Origin: Firmicutes bacterium ZCTH02-B6
GTDB lineage: Bacteria; Bacillota; Limnochordia; Limnochordales; ZCTH02-B6
Assembly: GCA_002159155.1 (NCBI GenBank)
Contig: LZRQ01000056.1
Location: 1-17,758, forward strand
Length of the DNA stretch: 17,758 nucleotides
Direction: 5' to 3'
How positions within the stretch are numbered: the stretch's first letter is position 1; every line of letters starts with the position of its first letter. Of the stretch, positions 5,311-16,044 are shown in pieces. A program made the translations under genes and the position numbers. The notes under the pieces were generated by a model that was not told where the DNA came from, searched no databases, and saw only the letters and a program-made list of their open reading frames with translations.

Positions 5311-7566
5311 ATGGAGCTCGAGAAGGAAAAGGCTCCGGCGGTGGGCAGCGTGCACACCAAGGGCCGGGGCACGACCAACAAGGACTGGTGGCCCGAGCTG
5401 CTCAACATCGACATTCTCCACCAGCATTCGCCGCAGGCCAACCCCTTGGGGGAAGACTACAACTACGCGGAGGAGTTCCAGAAGCTCGACTACTGGCAGC
5501 TCAAGAAAGACCTGGAAGAGCTGATGACCAACTCCCAGGACTGGTGGCCCGCGGACTTTGGCCACTACGGCCCGCTCATGATCCGCATGGCCTGGCACAG
5601 CGCGGGTACTTACCGGACCGCCGACGGCCGCGGCGGCGCCGAGGGCGGCACGCAGCGCTTTGCACCGCTGGCCAGCTGGCCTGACAACGCCAACCTCGAC
5701 AAGGCCCGCCGGTTGCTGTGGCCCATCAAGAAGAAGTACGGGAAAAAGATCTCGTGGGCTGACCTGATGATCCTGGCGGGCAACGTGGCGCTGGAGTCCA
5801 TGGGCTTCAAGACCCTCGGTTTCGCCGGCGGCCGCGAGGACTACTGGGGGCCCGAGGAAGACATCTACTGGGGCACGGAAAAGCAGTGGGACGGCAGCGC
5901 CCGCATGAAGGACGGGGAGCTCGAGGATCCGCTGGCGGCCACCGAGATGGGGCTCATCTACGTGAACCCCGAGGGGCCGGGCCGGAACCCTGACCCCGTG
6001 GCGGCCGCGAAGGAAGTGCGGGAGACGTTCCGCCGCATGGGCATGACCGACGAGGAGACGGTGGCGCTCATCGCGGGCGGCCACACCTTTGGCAAGACCC
6101 ACGGTGCGGGCGACGCGTCCAAGGTGGGCCCGGCGCCGGACGCCGCGCCGATTCACCAGATGGGCCTGGGGTGGAAGAGCAGCCACGGCTCCGGCAAGGC
6201 CGGCGACACCATCACCAGCGGCATCGAGATCACGTGGACGTCGACGCCCACCAAGTGGACCAACAACTTCCTGTGGAACCTGTTTGGCTATGAGTGGGAG
6301 CTGACCAAGAGCCCCGCGGGCGCGTGGCAGTGGAAGCCCAAGCACGGCATGGGCAAGGGCACGGTGCCGGACGCGCACGATCCCAACAAGAAGTGGGCGC
6401 CGGGCATGCTGACCACAGACTTGTCCCTCAAGATGGATCCGGAGTTTGAGAAGATCGCCCGCCGTTTCCTGGAAAACCCGGACGAGTTCGCGAAGGCATT
6501 TGCCCGGGCCTGGTTCAAGCTGACCCACCGCGACATGGGGCCGCGCAGCCGCTACCTGGGCCCCGAGGTGCCGCAGGAAGAGTTTCCATGGCAGGACCCG
6601 GTGCCGCCGGTGGACCACGAGCTCATCACGCCGGCCGACGCCGCGTACCTCAAGGAGCGCATCCTGCAGACGGGTCTCTCCGTCTCGGACCTCGTCTGGG
6701 TGGCCTGGGCGGCGGCGTCCACCTACCGCGGCTCCGACAAGCGGGGCGGCGTCAACGGTGCCCGGATTCGGCTGGCGCCCCAAAAGGACTGGGAGGCCAA
6801 CGAGCCCGAGCGGCTGCAGCGCATCCTGGGCGTGCTCGAGGAAGTCCGGGAGGAGTTCAACAAGTCCCAGAAGGGCAACAAGCGGGTTTCCCTGGCGGAC
6901 CTGATCGTGCTCGCAGGCAACGCCGGCGTGGAGGAGGCCGCCCGCCGGGCCGGCTACGACGTCGTCGTGCCCTTCGCACCGGGACGCACCGACGCCCGGG
7001 AGGACCAGACGGACATCGAGGGCCAGAAGGTGCTCGAGCCGTTTGCGGACGGTTTCCGCAACTACATGAAGGCCAAGTCCGAGTTCAAGGCCGAGCAGCT
7101 GCTCATCGACAAGGCGCAGCTCCTGACGTTGTCGGCGCCCGAGATGACGGTCCTGGTCGGCGGCTTGCGGGTGCTGGGCGCGAACTACAAGGGCCTGCCG
7201 CACGGCGTCTTCACCGACCGGGTCGGCACCTTGAGCACCGACTTCTTCGTCAACGTGCTGGACATGGGGATCGAGTGGCAGCCGGTGGAAGAGAGCGAGG
7301 AGCTGTTTGAGGGCCGCGACCGCAGGACCGGCGAGGTTAAGTGGACCGCAACCCGCGTCGACCTCATCTTCGGCGCCCATTCGCAGCTGCGGGCCCTCGC
7401 GGAGGTGTACGCCGCGGACGACGCCCAGGAGAAGTTCGTGCACGACTTCGTCCAGGCGTGGGCCAAGGTCATGCATTTGGACCGGTTTGACATCCGCATC
7501 GGCCGCAAGTGGAAGGTGGACCCGGCCGCGTGGATCGCCCCGCTGGCGCTGGAGAAGGCGTCGTAA
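5311..7566 (+). CDS. katG: Catalase-peroxidase KatG
   Basis: Bifunctional haem enzyme removing H2O2 by catalase and peroxidase activity, cytoplasmic. 751 residues, close to the family norm of about 740. Key residues align with M. tuberculosis KatG at an offset of 12: distal R92, W95 and H96 (in MIRMAWHSAGTYR), the Met-Tyr-Trp crosslink W95-Y217-M243, proximal haem ligand H258 (AGGHTFGKTHGA), W309 and D370. The position equivalent to Ser315 is S303. The degenerate C-terminal peroxidase-like domain (about 430-751) is also complete. ATG 5311 has AAAGGAG about 12 nt upstream, a rather long spacing. It lies 18 nt after the PerR-like gene, so the two form one operon expected to be derepressed by peroxide. 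Confidence 0.97.
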   Translation: MELEKEKAPAVGSVHTKGRGTTNKDWWPELLNIDILHQHSPQANPLGEDYNYAEEFQKLDYWQLKKDLEELMTNSQDWWPADFGHYGPLMIRMAWHSAGTYRTADGRGGAEGGTQRFAPLASWPDNANLDKARRLLWPIKKKYGKKISWADLMILAGNVALESMGFKTLGFAGGREDYWGPEEDIYWGTEKQWDGSARMKDGELEDPLAATEMGLIYVNPEGPGRNPDPVAAAKEVRETFRRMGMTDEETVALIAGGHTFGKTHGAGDASKVGPAPDAAPIHQMGLGWKSSHGSGKAGDTITSGIEITWTSTPTKWTNNFLWNLFGYEWELTKSPAGAWQWKPKHGMGKGTVPDAHDPNKKWAPGMLTTDLSLKMDPEFEKIARRFLENPDEFAKAFARAWFKLTHRDMGPRSRYLGPEVPQEEFPWQDPVPPVDHELITPADAAYLKERILQTGLSVSDLVWVAWAAASTYRGSDKRGGVNGARIRLAPQKDWEANEPERLQRILGVLEEVREEFNKSQKGNKRVSLADLIVLAGNAGVEEAARRAGYDVVVPFAPGRTDAREDQTDIEGQKVLEPFADGFRNYMKAKSEFKAEQLLIDKAQLLTLSAPEMTVLVGGLRVLGANYKGLPHGVFTDRVGTLSTDFFVNVLDMGIEWQPVEESEELFEGRDRRTGEVKWTATRVDLIFGAHSQLRALAEVYAADDAQEKFVHDFVQAWAKVMHLDRFDIRIGRKWKVDPAAWIAPLALEKAS

Positions 7567-7628
7567 GGGGCAGGGCGAGGCCGGACGAGATCTGTTGGGG
7601 CCAGCCAAGGCCAACCGGCGATTCGGGC

Positions 7629-7659
7629 GGGCAGCGCTTCCTGGCGGGGGGCGCTGCCC
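7629..7659 (+). terminator. GC-rich hairpin downstream of katG
   Basis: GGGCAGCGC (7629-7637) and GCGCTGCCC (7651-7659) form a perfect 9-bp stem with a 13-nt loop, 63 nt after the katG stop. No T-run follows, so intrinsic termination is uncertain. It could also act for the convergent permease transcript. Confidence 0.45.
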
Positions 7660-7693
7660 GCTGCCGCGCTGCGGCGGCCAGGCGCCTCCCCTC

Positions 7694-7754
7694 TAGCTCC
7701 CAAGTTGGCTCCCAGCCTGGCTCCCACGCTGGCGTCGCACGCTGGCTCCCACGT
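7694..7754. repeat. Tandem 12-bp repeat (about five units) between convergent genes
   Basis: Five consecutive units related to TGGCTCCCACGC: the first (TAGCTCCCAAGT) and fourth (a 13-bp TGGCGTCGCACGC) are degenerate, the others differ only at the end. It lies in the spacer between katG and the permease gene and is in no supported reading frame. Such short arrays can vary in copy number by slippage. Confidence 0.75.
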
Positions 7755-7774
7755 TCGCACTGGTGGCCAGGCGC

Positions 7775-9253
7775 TCAAAGCGGCGGCCGGAGGGTCAGCC
7801 CCGCCAACAGGCTCCACGCCGCCAGCGTGGCCAGGTCGGCGGCCAGGGGCAGCCGGACGAGGTCTTGCCGTGATTCTCCTTCGTCCACGAGGGTGCGGGC
7901 CAGCGCCACCCTGGGTCCGGACACCATCGTCAGCAGCGACGCGGCTGCGTTCTGGAAGGCCACCATGCCCAAGACGGGCACGCCCAGTTCCACGGCCGCA
8001 GCCGCCTGGGCGGCGGCGAACATGGCGTTGGCGCCGGTGTTGGTGCCTGTCAGGAAACCGCCCAGGCCGCCGAGCCACGGCGCCAGCAGCACGTAGGCGC
8101 CGCCGATGCGGGCCGCCCCCGCTGCCAGCGCGTTCGCCATACCGGCGTGGGTCATGAGAATGCCCAGGCATAAGAAGAGCAGAGTGGCGGCAGCCGCACC
8201 CTTCCAGCGATGAAACGCCCACAGGGCGGCTTCCGCCGCCGCTGCCCGCCGCCCGGAGCGAAGGCCGGTGCAGAGGGTGATCGCCGCCGTCACCGGCAGC
8301 CACAGCGCCGGGCTCCGCAGCCAGCGGCCGGCCGGATCGGGAAGGCCGGTGATGCCTACGACGAGGCGGGCGGCCAGCAGCGTACCCAGCAGCACCGCAT
8401 ACGGAACCAGGGCCCGGCCGAACGCGATTCTGGACGGAGCATCCGCCCCCGGAGGTACTCCGGCAGCGGACCCGGCCGCGCATCCGGCCGCGGACGGACG
8501 ACCCCGGGGACCCCAGTTGGCGAGGGCCACCACCGTTCCTGCCGCGGCCGCGCTGCCCACAGCGCCCGCCGGGGCGGTGCCCACGAGCAGATTGGCTCCC
8601 CAGATGCCCATCCACAGGCCGGCGGCGGCCAGCGCCACGTCGGCCGCCCGCCTCAAGGCGCCCCGGGCGCCTTCGACGGCCGCCAACGCCGCAAAGCCGC
8701 AGGCCAGGAACGCAGGCAGCATCAAGCGGGCGGAGGCGGCGCCGAGGGCGTCGAAGTCGACGCCGGCCAGTTCTGACGCGACCAGCGTGCCCGGGGCCCA
8801 AGCGCCCCAGGGAACGCTGACCATGCCGAGCATGGCCACCAGCGCGGCCAGCCGCGACGAGAGCCCAAACTCCCGCAGGATGGGCGCCGCCATGATCATA
8901 CCGACGCCGAAGCCGATCACCGATTCCAGGAACGGCGCAACGCCCAGCGCCACCAGCAGCACCCGCCGCGGCCGGTCGGGCGCGAGCGACGCGACCCCCT
9001 GGCCCAACACCTGGTGCAGGCCCGTCGAGCGCAGCACCGCGAACAGGATGATGCCGCCGTACAAGATAAGAAGCACCTCGGCGGCGAGGGGGATGGCGCC
9101 CGCGAGCGCTGCGCCGAGGGCGGCCGGCGACGGCCTGAAGGCGGGCAGCACGGCCAATCCCGTCACCAGCCCACCGAAGGCCGCCCATGCCGGGGCGACA
9201 CGCCGCAGCAGCAGGAAACCGGCCGCCACGGGCGGGAGGCATGCCAGGAACAC
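7775..9253 (-). CDS. lctP: L-lactate permease family transporter (LctP)
   Basis: Inner-membrane proton-coupled lactate/glycolate uptake carrier family. About 492 residues and a dozen or more hydrophobic helices, rich in Ala/Gly/Leu. Family landmarks are APFLESVIGFGVGMIMAAP at about 106-124 and GTNTGANAMF at about 403-412, the equivalents of the conserved LctP substrate-path motifs. Family members are usually 500-560 residues, so it is slightly short. The open frame extends to TTG 9301, with ATG 9283 also possible. GTG 9253 is preferred because GGAGG lies 7 nt before it and the first helix then begins where the family normally begins. It starts about 50 nt after the stop of the giant helicase gene on the same strand, but a functional link is unlikely. 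Confidence 0.85.
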   Translation of the reverse strand: MFLACLPPVAAGFLLLRRVAPAWAAFGGLVTGLAVLPAFRPSPAALGAALAGAIPLAAEVLLILYGGIILFAVLRSTGLHQVLGQGVASLAPDRPRRVLLVALGVAPFLESVIGFGVGMIMAAPILREFGLSSRLAALVAMLGMVSVPWGAWAPGTLVASELAGVDFDALGAASARLMLPAFLACGFAALAAVEGARGALRRAADVALAAAGLWMGIWGANLLVGTAPAGAVGSAAAAGTVVALANWGPRGRPSAAGCAAGSAAGVPPGADAPSRIAFGRALVPYAVLLGTLLAARLVVGITGLPDPAGRWLRSPALWLPVTAAITLCTGLRSGRRAAAAEAALWAFHRWKGAAAATLLFLCLGILMTHAGMANALAAGAARIGGAYVLLAPWLGGLGGFLTGTNTGANAMFAAAQAAAAVELGVPVLGMVAFQNAAASLLTMVSGPRVALARTLVDEGESRQDLVRLPLAADLATLAAWSLLAGLTLRPPL

Positions 9254-9306
9254 ATGGAATCCTCCGGCGGTCAATGAGCTCATATTTGCGTATAATTCCA
9301 AGCGGA

Positions 9307-12300
9307 TTAGGAGGAGTCCTGTAGAGGACGAGTCAGCGGCCGCGTTCTCATCCGCAAGGTACTCAAGTATGTAAGTAGTTTGTGTATCTCCCGGTCCGGG
9401 TCAGAGAACCAGTCCACGGACCAGATGCGATATATGTTCCACCCCTGTGCTTCCAGTTGCTCCTGGCGCAGCCGATCCCTGTCGCGAGCAGACTTTGCCG
9501 AGTGGTACATGGCACCGTCACACTCGATTCCTGCCAGGAAGCGACTCGGGTCATCCGGGTCTAGCACCCCAATATCCACAAAGTAACCATTCACCCCTAC
9601 CTGCGGAACGACCTGATACCCGTGAGTTCTCAATCGCTCGGCCACGAAGATCTCAAAGTCGGAATCAGGTTCTCTACTCGTCGACTTGCCTGTCGCCGGC
9701 GGCAAACCGGAACGCGCAAACGCCAGGTAGGCACGTAGGACGTGCACACCTCTGTGACTGCGCTCATCGGCGATAATATCTTCCGGCTTGAGGGAGGAAA
9801 ACACAACGACCAGTTCCTTCGCTCGCGTGAACAGAACGTTGAGGCGTCGATGACCGTGGGGGGAGTTGATCGGGCCGAAACGCTGAGCCACCCGTCGGGT
9901 TTCCGGATCTGGGCCGTACACAGTCGAAATGAAAATGACGTCTCTTTGATCCCCTTGCACATTCTCCAGGTTCTTGATGAAAAACGGTTCGAGGGTGTCC
10001 TCCCACCTCAGCCGGTACTCCTCCGCTTTCGGAGTTGCGGCCAGACGCCGGTAAATCTCTTCCTGTACGAGCTCTGTTTGCGCCCTGTTAATGCACACGA
10101 TCCCCAAGGAACGGTCCGGGTGTTTGATCATGAATTCGATCGCGGCGTCGGCAATGCGTTGCGCTTCGACGGGATTTACGCGTTGCCTTGGCATGTAGAA
10201 CCCGTTCACGAAAACGTAATGAACACCCAACTTCGCATCCTTGCTCCGGGCCGACGGGAAAATGATCAACGAGGAGTCATAGAACTCCTTGTTGGAGAAT
10301 GCGATCAGGTCTTCGTGGCGCGACCGGTAGTGCCAGCGCAGACGGCGAACCGGATGAAACGTTCGCAGGGCCAAGTCGAGAATCGATTCGCTGTCTACGT
10401 GGTCCTCATCCGGGTCGTCCGATTCTTCGTCGTGGTCGTCTAGGCGACGGAAGAAGTCGGTCGGCGGCAGTTGTTGCGGATCTCCGACCACGACCAACTG
10501 GCGGCCGCGAGCGATAGCTCCCAAGGCTTCTTCGGGCCGCACCTGGGATGCCTCATCGATGACAACCAGATCAAACTCCGCCGTGCCCGGTGGGACATAC
10601 TGGGCAATGGATGCTGGGGACATCATCCAACATGGTTTCAGCGCCTGGATCGCTCGATAAGCACGCTGAATGAGCTCCCTAACCGGGAGCTGACGTCCAT
10701 CCTTTGCCAGTTCATTATTGAGCAAGGCTCCATCGGTCCAGGTCTTCTTCGGTCCCGTACCGACTCCCCAGGGAACAGGTGCCGCAAAGAGCCGCTCAGC
10801 CAGCTCAGCCCGTTGAACCTGCAGAAGCTCCTTGTCAAGCTGGCGGAAAGTCTCGCGCAAGCTCTCCTGCTTGTTGCCTGACAGCCACTTTATTCGCTCA
10901 TTGGTCGCGAACAGGACTTCCACTTGGCTTTGGTAAAGAACCACTTCGAGTGCGGTTGTAAGGTGCTTGAAGGGAACTCCCTTTCTCTTGAACAGGTCGA
11001 CGATGACGTCAACGCGCAGGCGCTCGGCCTCGCGCCAGGCTCGACAAAAGTCAATCCAGCCAGGAAGCTCGCGGCGATGCTCCAACAGACGCTCTAGCCT
11101 TTGATACAGCCTGCCAATCGGCACCCTGTTCGGTTCCTTCTCGTTTATAAACTCATCCCACTCGAGCTTGACTAGTCGATCCAGACAGGCGCGCCTCGCT
11201 CGCCTTTCCATTTCGAGAGCCTTTGCCAGGCTTCGGCCGGCTTGTTTCACTGCCTCGAGTCCGTACCGCTGCACCGCTTTCAAGACCGAGGTAGCGACAG
11301 TCGGAGAATACTCCGCGTATAGCCTCTCGGAAAGGGCTAGTGCCTCCCTGAGCGTGCGGACATTCGTGTGCTCAGCTTGGTAGAAATCCTGCAACCGCTG
11401 GGCGACTAGATGGTTGTTACGGACCGTCCGAGCGACGGCCTCCCGCTCTCTCACAAGAACCAGCAGGTGCTCCAAATCTGCCTTGCTGAAGCTGCCCCTC
11501 AACCCGAGTCGCGTAGCAACTGCTTGAATAGCTGCAAGCAGGTCTTGCAAATTGCTGAGGGCCTCACGGAGCACGTCAAGGTCTTGGTCGGGGCCTCCGT
11601 CTATGGCGATGGGCAACTGCCGAAGTGCGCGTATCAGTTGGGAGCAAGCCGTTGTGAAAGAAGGTTCCTCTGCTTCCTCAGCGGCCAATTCTGCCAAGAG
11701 ATCGGCGTCACCCTCCAAAAGCAGGCGACGAAGAACCTTCCCCGGAAGTCCGTGGGCACTAGTCAATTGCCGGACGGCATCGGCAAAAGCAGTAACCGCT
11801 AGGAACTTGGCGAAATCGGTATCTATCCCCCTGAAGCTCGAACCGCACAGTTCGTGTAACAACGGATCCTGTTCAAGCCGCCGCTTGTCCTCGTAATATC
11901 TCGCGAGTTCGTCGAGTTCGGATGCCTTCTGAGCAGGAGACAATGAGATGGGGGTCCGTCGTCGGCTCCTCCAAAGCCGCTCAGCCGCCTTGTAATCTCT
12001 CGAGAAAAGGCGCCCTATGAGTGTTGTTGACCTGATAACCCCAGCGGCATTGCGCAAGGCGGCCACATCGTCAGTGTCGCGGAGTACGAACACTCCGCCC
12101 AGGCTATCTCGCCGAGCACGAAGGTCCGCTGCCCAAGCGGCGGCCCTTTGCAACGTGTATTGGGTGTTTTCGTGTACAAGGCCAGGTGTCCGCAAGGCGA
12201 GAACATGGTCTGGAGTATCTCGCACTAACGCAAGGGCCTTTCCAAGCAGTAACAGATTGTTTGGTGTGCGCGTGATTGAGGCACCTGACTTGGATATGAG

Positions 12301-14565
12301 TTGTTCCGCGCGTCTATGGACGAGGTCCAACTGCGTAAGGGTGTCCTCCAGTAGCTTAAATAACCCAGACAGTCGGTCTAAGGTGGCGAACTGTTGACCG
12401 GCTTTGGCCAGCACGGTCTCCCACATGGACAGCAGTTCAACTACGGTGTCCTCGCCGATGTCGGGCTTGGCGACGCCGAGAGCCGAAATCTTTGCGAGAG
12501 AGTGATGGTACGCCTCCAGGTGCTTTACGAGGTGGGCAACGCCTTCGCGCGTTTCCGCGTGGTCCAGGACCTGCACAACGCGGAGAACTCCTTCTGGGTC
12601 GGTAGCTGGCAACCACTGGACCACGCCGGCCACACTCAGTGCATCGCCGAAAGTTGAAATAGCGATACCCAGGTTGGCGGTTTCCTCGGCCGAGCACCGG
12701 ACCTTTTCTACCGCGTTCAGCCATGCCTCCAGTTTCCCAAAGAGATCGTCTCTCTCAATGGGCGTGAGCGGGGACACATGTGTACCAAACCAAGGGTGGC
12801 TGGAAACGCTACCAAACTGTTGTTCGATTTCGCTTGCCAGCTTCTCGATCGACTGCAACGCGGCCCAACGCTCATTGAAGCCGGCCGCTGACAAGGTGCA
12901 GGCATAGTCTAATCTTAGGGTGGAGAGTTCGGACGGCAATCCAAGTCGATCCGCGTCATGCCGGCTGCGGATATATGTCCACATGACTTCTTGCGCCGTC
13001 ATACCCATGGAACCGAAGGGGGTGTTTAGCTCTTGGGCATACATGTTCAATGCCCCGATGATGTCGCGAACGCGTTGCCGCAGACCCTCAGCTGGTTTCC
13101 CTGAAGCCCTTCGCACCGCCTCCAAACGACGCTTAAGCGACTTGTAGACGGCCTGCCTCCCGACCTTCGTTGAGTGCAGCTCCAGGCAGAAGTCGCCTAA
13201 CCCAGCCTCGTCCAACCGCTTCTTCACCACTTCCAGGGCCGCCAGCTTTTCGGCAACGAAGAGCACCTTTTTGCCCTCGTACAATGCGGCCGCGATGATG
13301 TTGGTGATTGTTTGGCTTTTGCCCGTGCCCGGCGGTCCGATGATGACAACGTTCCGACCGCTCATGACATCTGCGATGGCCGAGAACTGGGAGGAGTCCG
13401 CGTCGGTGATGAGGATAGGTACTTTAGAGGCTATCTCGGGCAGATCGGTGTTGTAATCCTCCGCTATCAGAGATTCCGGTTCATCTCCCCCAGTTAGCAG
13501 GGCCAGCAGTATCGGATGTCGATTCAAGGCTTTCTCAGCGGGCCATCTATCTGGAGCCAGATCATGGTACATCGCCATCCGAGCGAAGGGAAACAGACCA
13601 ACAGCGACAAATCGACGAATCTTCCAGCCCTTCAGGTCCCGAATGGCCTCGGCAACCTTCTCAAAATAGGTCTCCGGCGTATCCGCCTCGTCGAAGGTGG
13701 GGAGCTCTAGGCCGAAGTCCTGGCGCAACCGTTCGCTGAGCGTCTCGTTGGCCAGAGTGTCCTCGCCCGTTGACTGGATTGCGTAACGATAGGTTTGTCG
13801 AATGAGACGCCGCTCCATCTTAATTGGATGAAGCAGCAAGGGCGCAAAATGCCGCCTCTCCGAGGCCCCGGACTCCAACCACTCAAGGAAACCGAAGGCA
13901 ACAAACAAGATATTGATACCCATCTCGGATAGCGCCAGTTGCGCTCCCTCTTGTATGGATCGCAGCTTCCGTTCCATCTCAGTCGGAAAGAGTGGGAGCT
14001 GCAACTCCGTATCATTCCCGGCGGCCTTGCCCAGATCTTCCTGGCCTCGGGGTAGGTCGTATGATGGATTGATCCCATTCGCCCACGCCCATGCTTCGAC
14101 GCTCTTCTCCTGGTGAGGAGCGGGCACCAGGGTGCCCCACTCCAGTCCATGCTGATGGTTCCCCAGGGAAAAGTCGAGGTGGGCCTGCGGAAGAACCGAG
14201 GGGCTGCGATCGTCGGCTGTCAGGGGACGGTTTGAGCCATGCGCCGCCTGATCCCCCTGGGCCTTCTCTTGCGCAGACCCGCGTCCAGGGTCACGCGGAT
14301 TGTTCGGTTCCGGCAATGCCCGGAACACCAAAGACTTTCCGTCTGACAGTGAACGATAAATAACGTCGGGAAGAGCATTGACAACGCGGACTTGACGCGC
14401 TCGGGGTCCAAAGCTGAAGCTCAGGAGACGATTGCGCGTAGTAAGATCCAGAAGGCGTCTTCGTAGTTCAGCGATGTACTTAGCTGCCAGCTCTTGCCGT
14501 GCTTTGTCCGTCGCAGCTAGTGGGCGGCTCCCTAAATCTGCTCGATTCTCAGCCCACACTTCCAT
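9307..14565 (-). CDS. DUF4011 / SF1 helicase / Vsr-like nuclease defence protein (1752 aa)
   Basis: A single giant protein with three recognisable parts. The N-terminal DUF4011-type region contains RRRLLDLTTRNRLLSF (35-50). A split superfamily 1 helicase has Walker A GPPGTGKS at 410-417, motif II DEAS at 1337-1340, motif III GDPQQLPPT near 1361 and motif VI RRLNVLFTRAK near 1572. A C-terminal PD-(D/E)xK nuclease of the MTES_1575/Vsr-like type (about 1634-1730) has D1664, then E1681 and D1683 in GIECDG, YH at 1687 and a DRDRLRQ helix. Between motifs I and II is a long helical insert with no domain I recognise. Proteins of this build are associated with antiphage defence as one-gene systems. 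ATG 14565 follows GGGGGG by 6 nt; GTG 14592 is an alternative. Base composition looks less GC-rich than flanking genes, suggesting transfer. Confidence 0.88.
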   Translation of the reverse strand: MEVWAENRADLGSRPLAATDKARQELAAKYIAELRRRLLDLTTRNRLLSFSFGPRARQVRVVNALPDVIYRSLSDGKSLVFRALPEPNNPRDPGRGSAQEKAQGDQAAHGSNRPLTADDRSPSVLPQAHLDFSLGNHQHGLEWGTLVPAPHQEKSVEAWAWANGINPSYDLPRGQEDLGKAAGNDTELQLPLFPTEMERKLRSIQEGAQLALSEMGINILFVAFGFLEWLESGASERRHFAPLLLHPIKMERRLIRQTYRYAIQSTGEDTLANETLSERLRQDFGLELPTFDEADTPETYFEKVAEAIRDLKGWKIRRFVAVGLFPFARMAMYHDLAPDRWPAEKALNRHPILLALLTGGDEPESLIAEDYNTDLPEIASKVPILITDADSSQFSAIADVMSGRNVVIIGPPGTGKSQTITNIIAAALYEGKKVLFVAEKLAALEVVKKRLDEAGLGDFCLELHSTKVGRQAVYKSLKRRLEAVRRASGKPAEGLRQRVRDIIGALNMYAQELNTPFGSMGMTAQEVMWTYIRSRHDADRLGLPSELSTLRLDYACTLSAAGFNERWAALQSIEKLASEIEQQFGSVSSHPWFGTHVSPLTPIERDDLFGKLEAWLNAVEKVRCSAEETANLGIAISTFGDALSVAGVVQWLPATDPEGVLRVVQVLDHAETREGVAHLVKHLEAYHHSLAKISALGVAKPDIGEDTVVELLSMWETVLAKAGQQFATLDRLSGLFKLLEDTLTQLDLVHRRAEQLISKSGASITRTPNNLLLLGKALALVRDTPDHVLALRTPGLVHENTQYTLQRAAAWAADLRARRDSLGGVFVLRDTDDVAALRNAAGVIRSTTLIGRLFSRDYKAAERLWRSRRRTPISLSPAQKASELDELARYYEDKRRLEQDPLLHELCGSSFRGIDTDFAKFLAVTAFADAVRQLTSAHGLPGKVLRRLLLEGDADLLAELAAEEAEEPSFTTACSQLIRALRQLPIAIDGGPDQDLDVLREALSNLQDLLAAIQAVATRLGLRGSFSKADLEHLLVLVREREAVARTVRNNHLVAQRLQDFYQAEHTNVRTLREALALSERLYAEYSPTVATSVLKAVQRYGLEAVKQAGRSLAKALEMERRARRACLDRLVKLEWDEFINEKEPNRVPIGRLYQRLERLLEHRRELPGWIDFCRAWREAERLRVDVIVDLFKRKGVPFKHLTTALEVVLYQSQVEVLFATNERIKWLSGNKQESLRETFRQLDKELLQVQRAELAERLFAAPVPWGVGTGPKKTWTDGALLNNELAKDGRQLPVRELIQRAYRAIQALKPCWMMSPASIAQYVPPGTAEFDLVVIDEASQVRPEEALGAIARGRQLVVVGDPQQLPPTDFFRRLDDHDEESDDPDEDHVDSESILDLALRTFHPVRRLRWHYRSRHEDLIAFSNKEFYDSSLIIFPSARSKDAKLGVHYVFVNGFYMPRQRVNPVEAQRIADAAIEFMIKHPDRSLGIVCINRAQTELVQEEIYRRLAATPKAEEYRLRWEDTLEPFFIKNLENVQGDQRDVIFISTVYGPDPETRRVAQRFGPINSPHGHRRLNVLFTRAKELVVVFSSLKPEDIIADERSHRGVHVLRAYLAFARSGLPPATGKSTSREPDSDFEIFVAERLRTHGYQVVPQVGVNGYFVDIGVLDPDDPSRFLAGIECDGAMYHSAKSARDRDRLRQEQLEAQGWNIYRIWSVDWFSDPDREIHKLLTYLSTLRMRTRPLTRPLQDSS

Positions 14566-14761
14566 TTGAGGCCCCCCACACCTCGGACCCACCTAGCCGT
14601 CAATTTCTTGGTATTGCCTGCAATCCCTTCAATTCTCGCTTAGTCCACAAGGCTTGCCACCTCTCCGCTGGCTGGGCGCTTCCCGAGAACCAGCCGGTCC
14701 GCGACGCGCTTGAGTGGATGGCTAAGGGAGGTCGCTTGACTCAGGGACGAACACCGTTGTC

Positions 14762-14776
14762 CCGCGAACGTCGCGG
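14762..14776 (-). terminator. Possible short hairpin after galK
   Basis: CCGCGA, ACG, TCGCGG is a 15-bp palindrome about 40 nt beyond the galK stop. It is short and lacks a T-run. The rest of the 249-bp spacer 14566-14814, which must hold the promoter of the giant helicase gene, shows no convincing promoter or repeat to my eye. Confidence 0.25.
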
Positions 14777-14814
14777 CGAAAGCGGAGCGCATGTCCCGAC
14801 AAATGGGGCGCCGG

Positions 14815-16040
<1,226 letters not shown>

Positions 16041-16044
<4 letters not shown>

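Noticed and set aside
4789..7614. 941-codon open frame on the minus strand, antisense to perR-like and katG genes
   Set aside because: It is the complement of confidently identified genes in GC-rich DNA. Its composition (Val, Arg, His, Leu rich with no domain) is typical of a shadow frame.
7694..7754. CRISPR or coding repeat for the 12-bp tandem array
   Set aside because: Units are contiguous with no spacers, and no supported gene runs through them.
7185..9242. 685-codon minus-strand frame overlapping lctP and the end of katG
   Set aside because: Arg/Gly/Ala-rich translation without domains, in a different frame from the clear permease gene.
9281..9301. Alternative lctP starts at TTG 9301 or ATG 9283
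   Set aside because: Neither has a ribosome binding site, while GTG 9253 has GGAGG at 7 nt and begins at the first transmembrane helix as in the family. A leaderless start at 9283 after the TATAC stretch is possible but unsupported by a -35 box.
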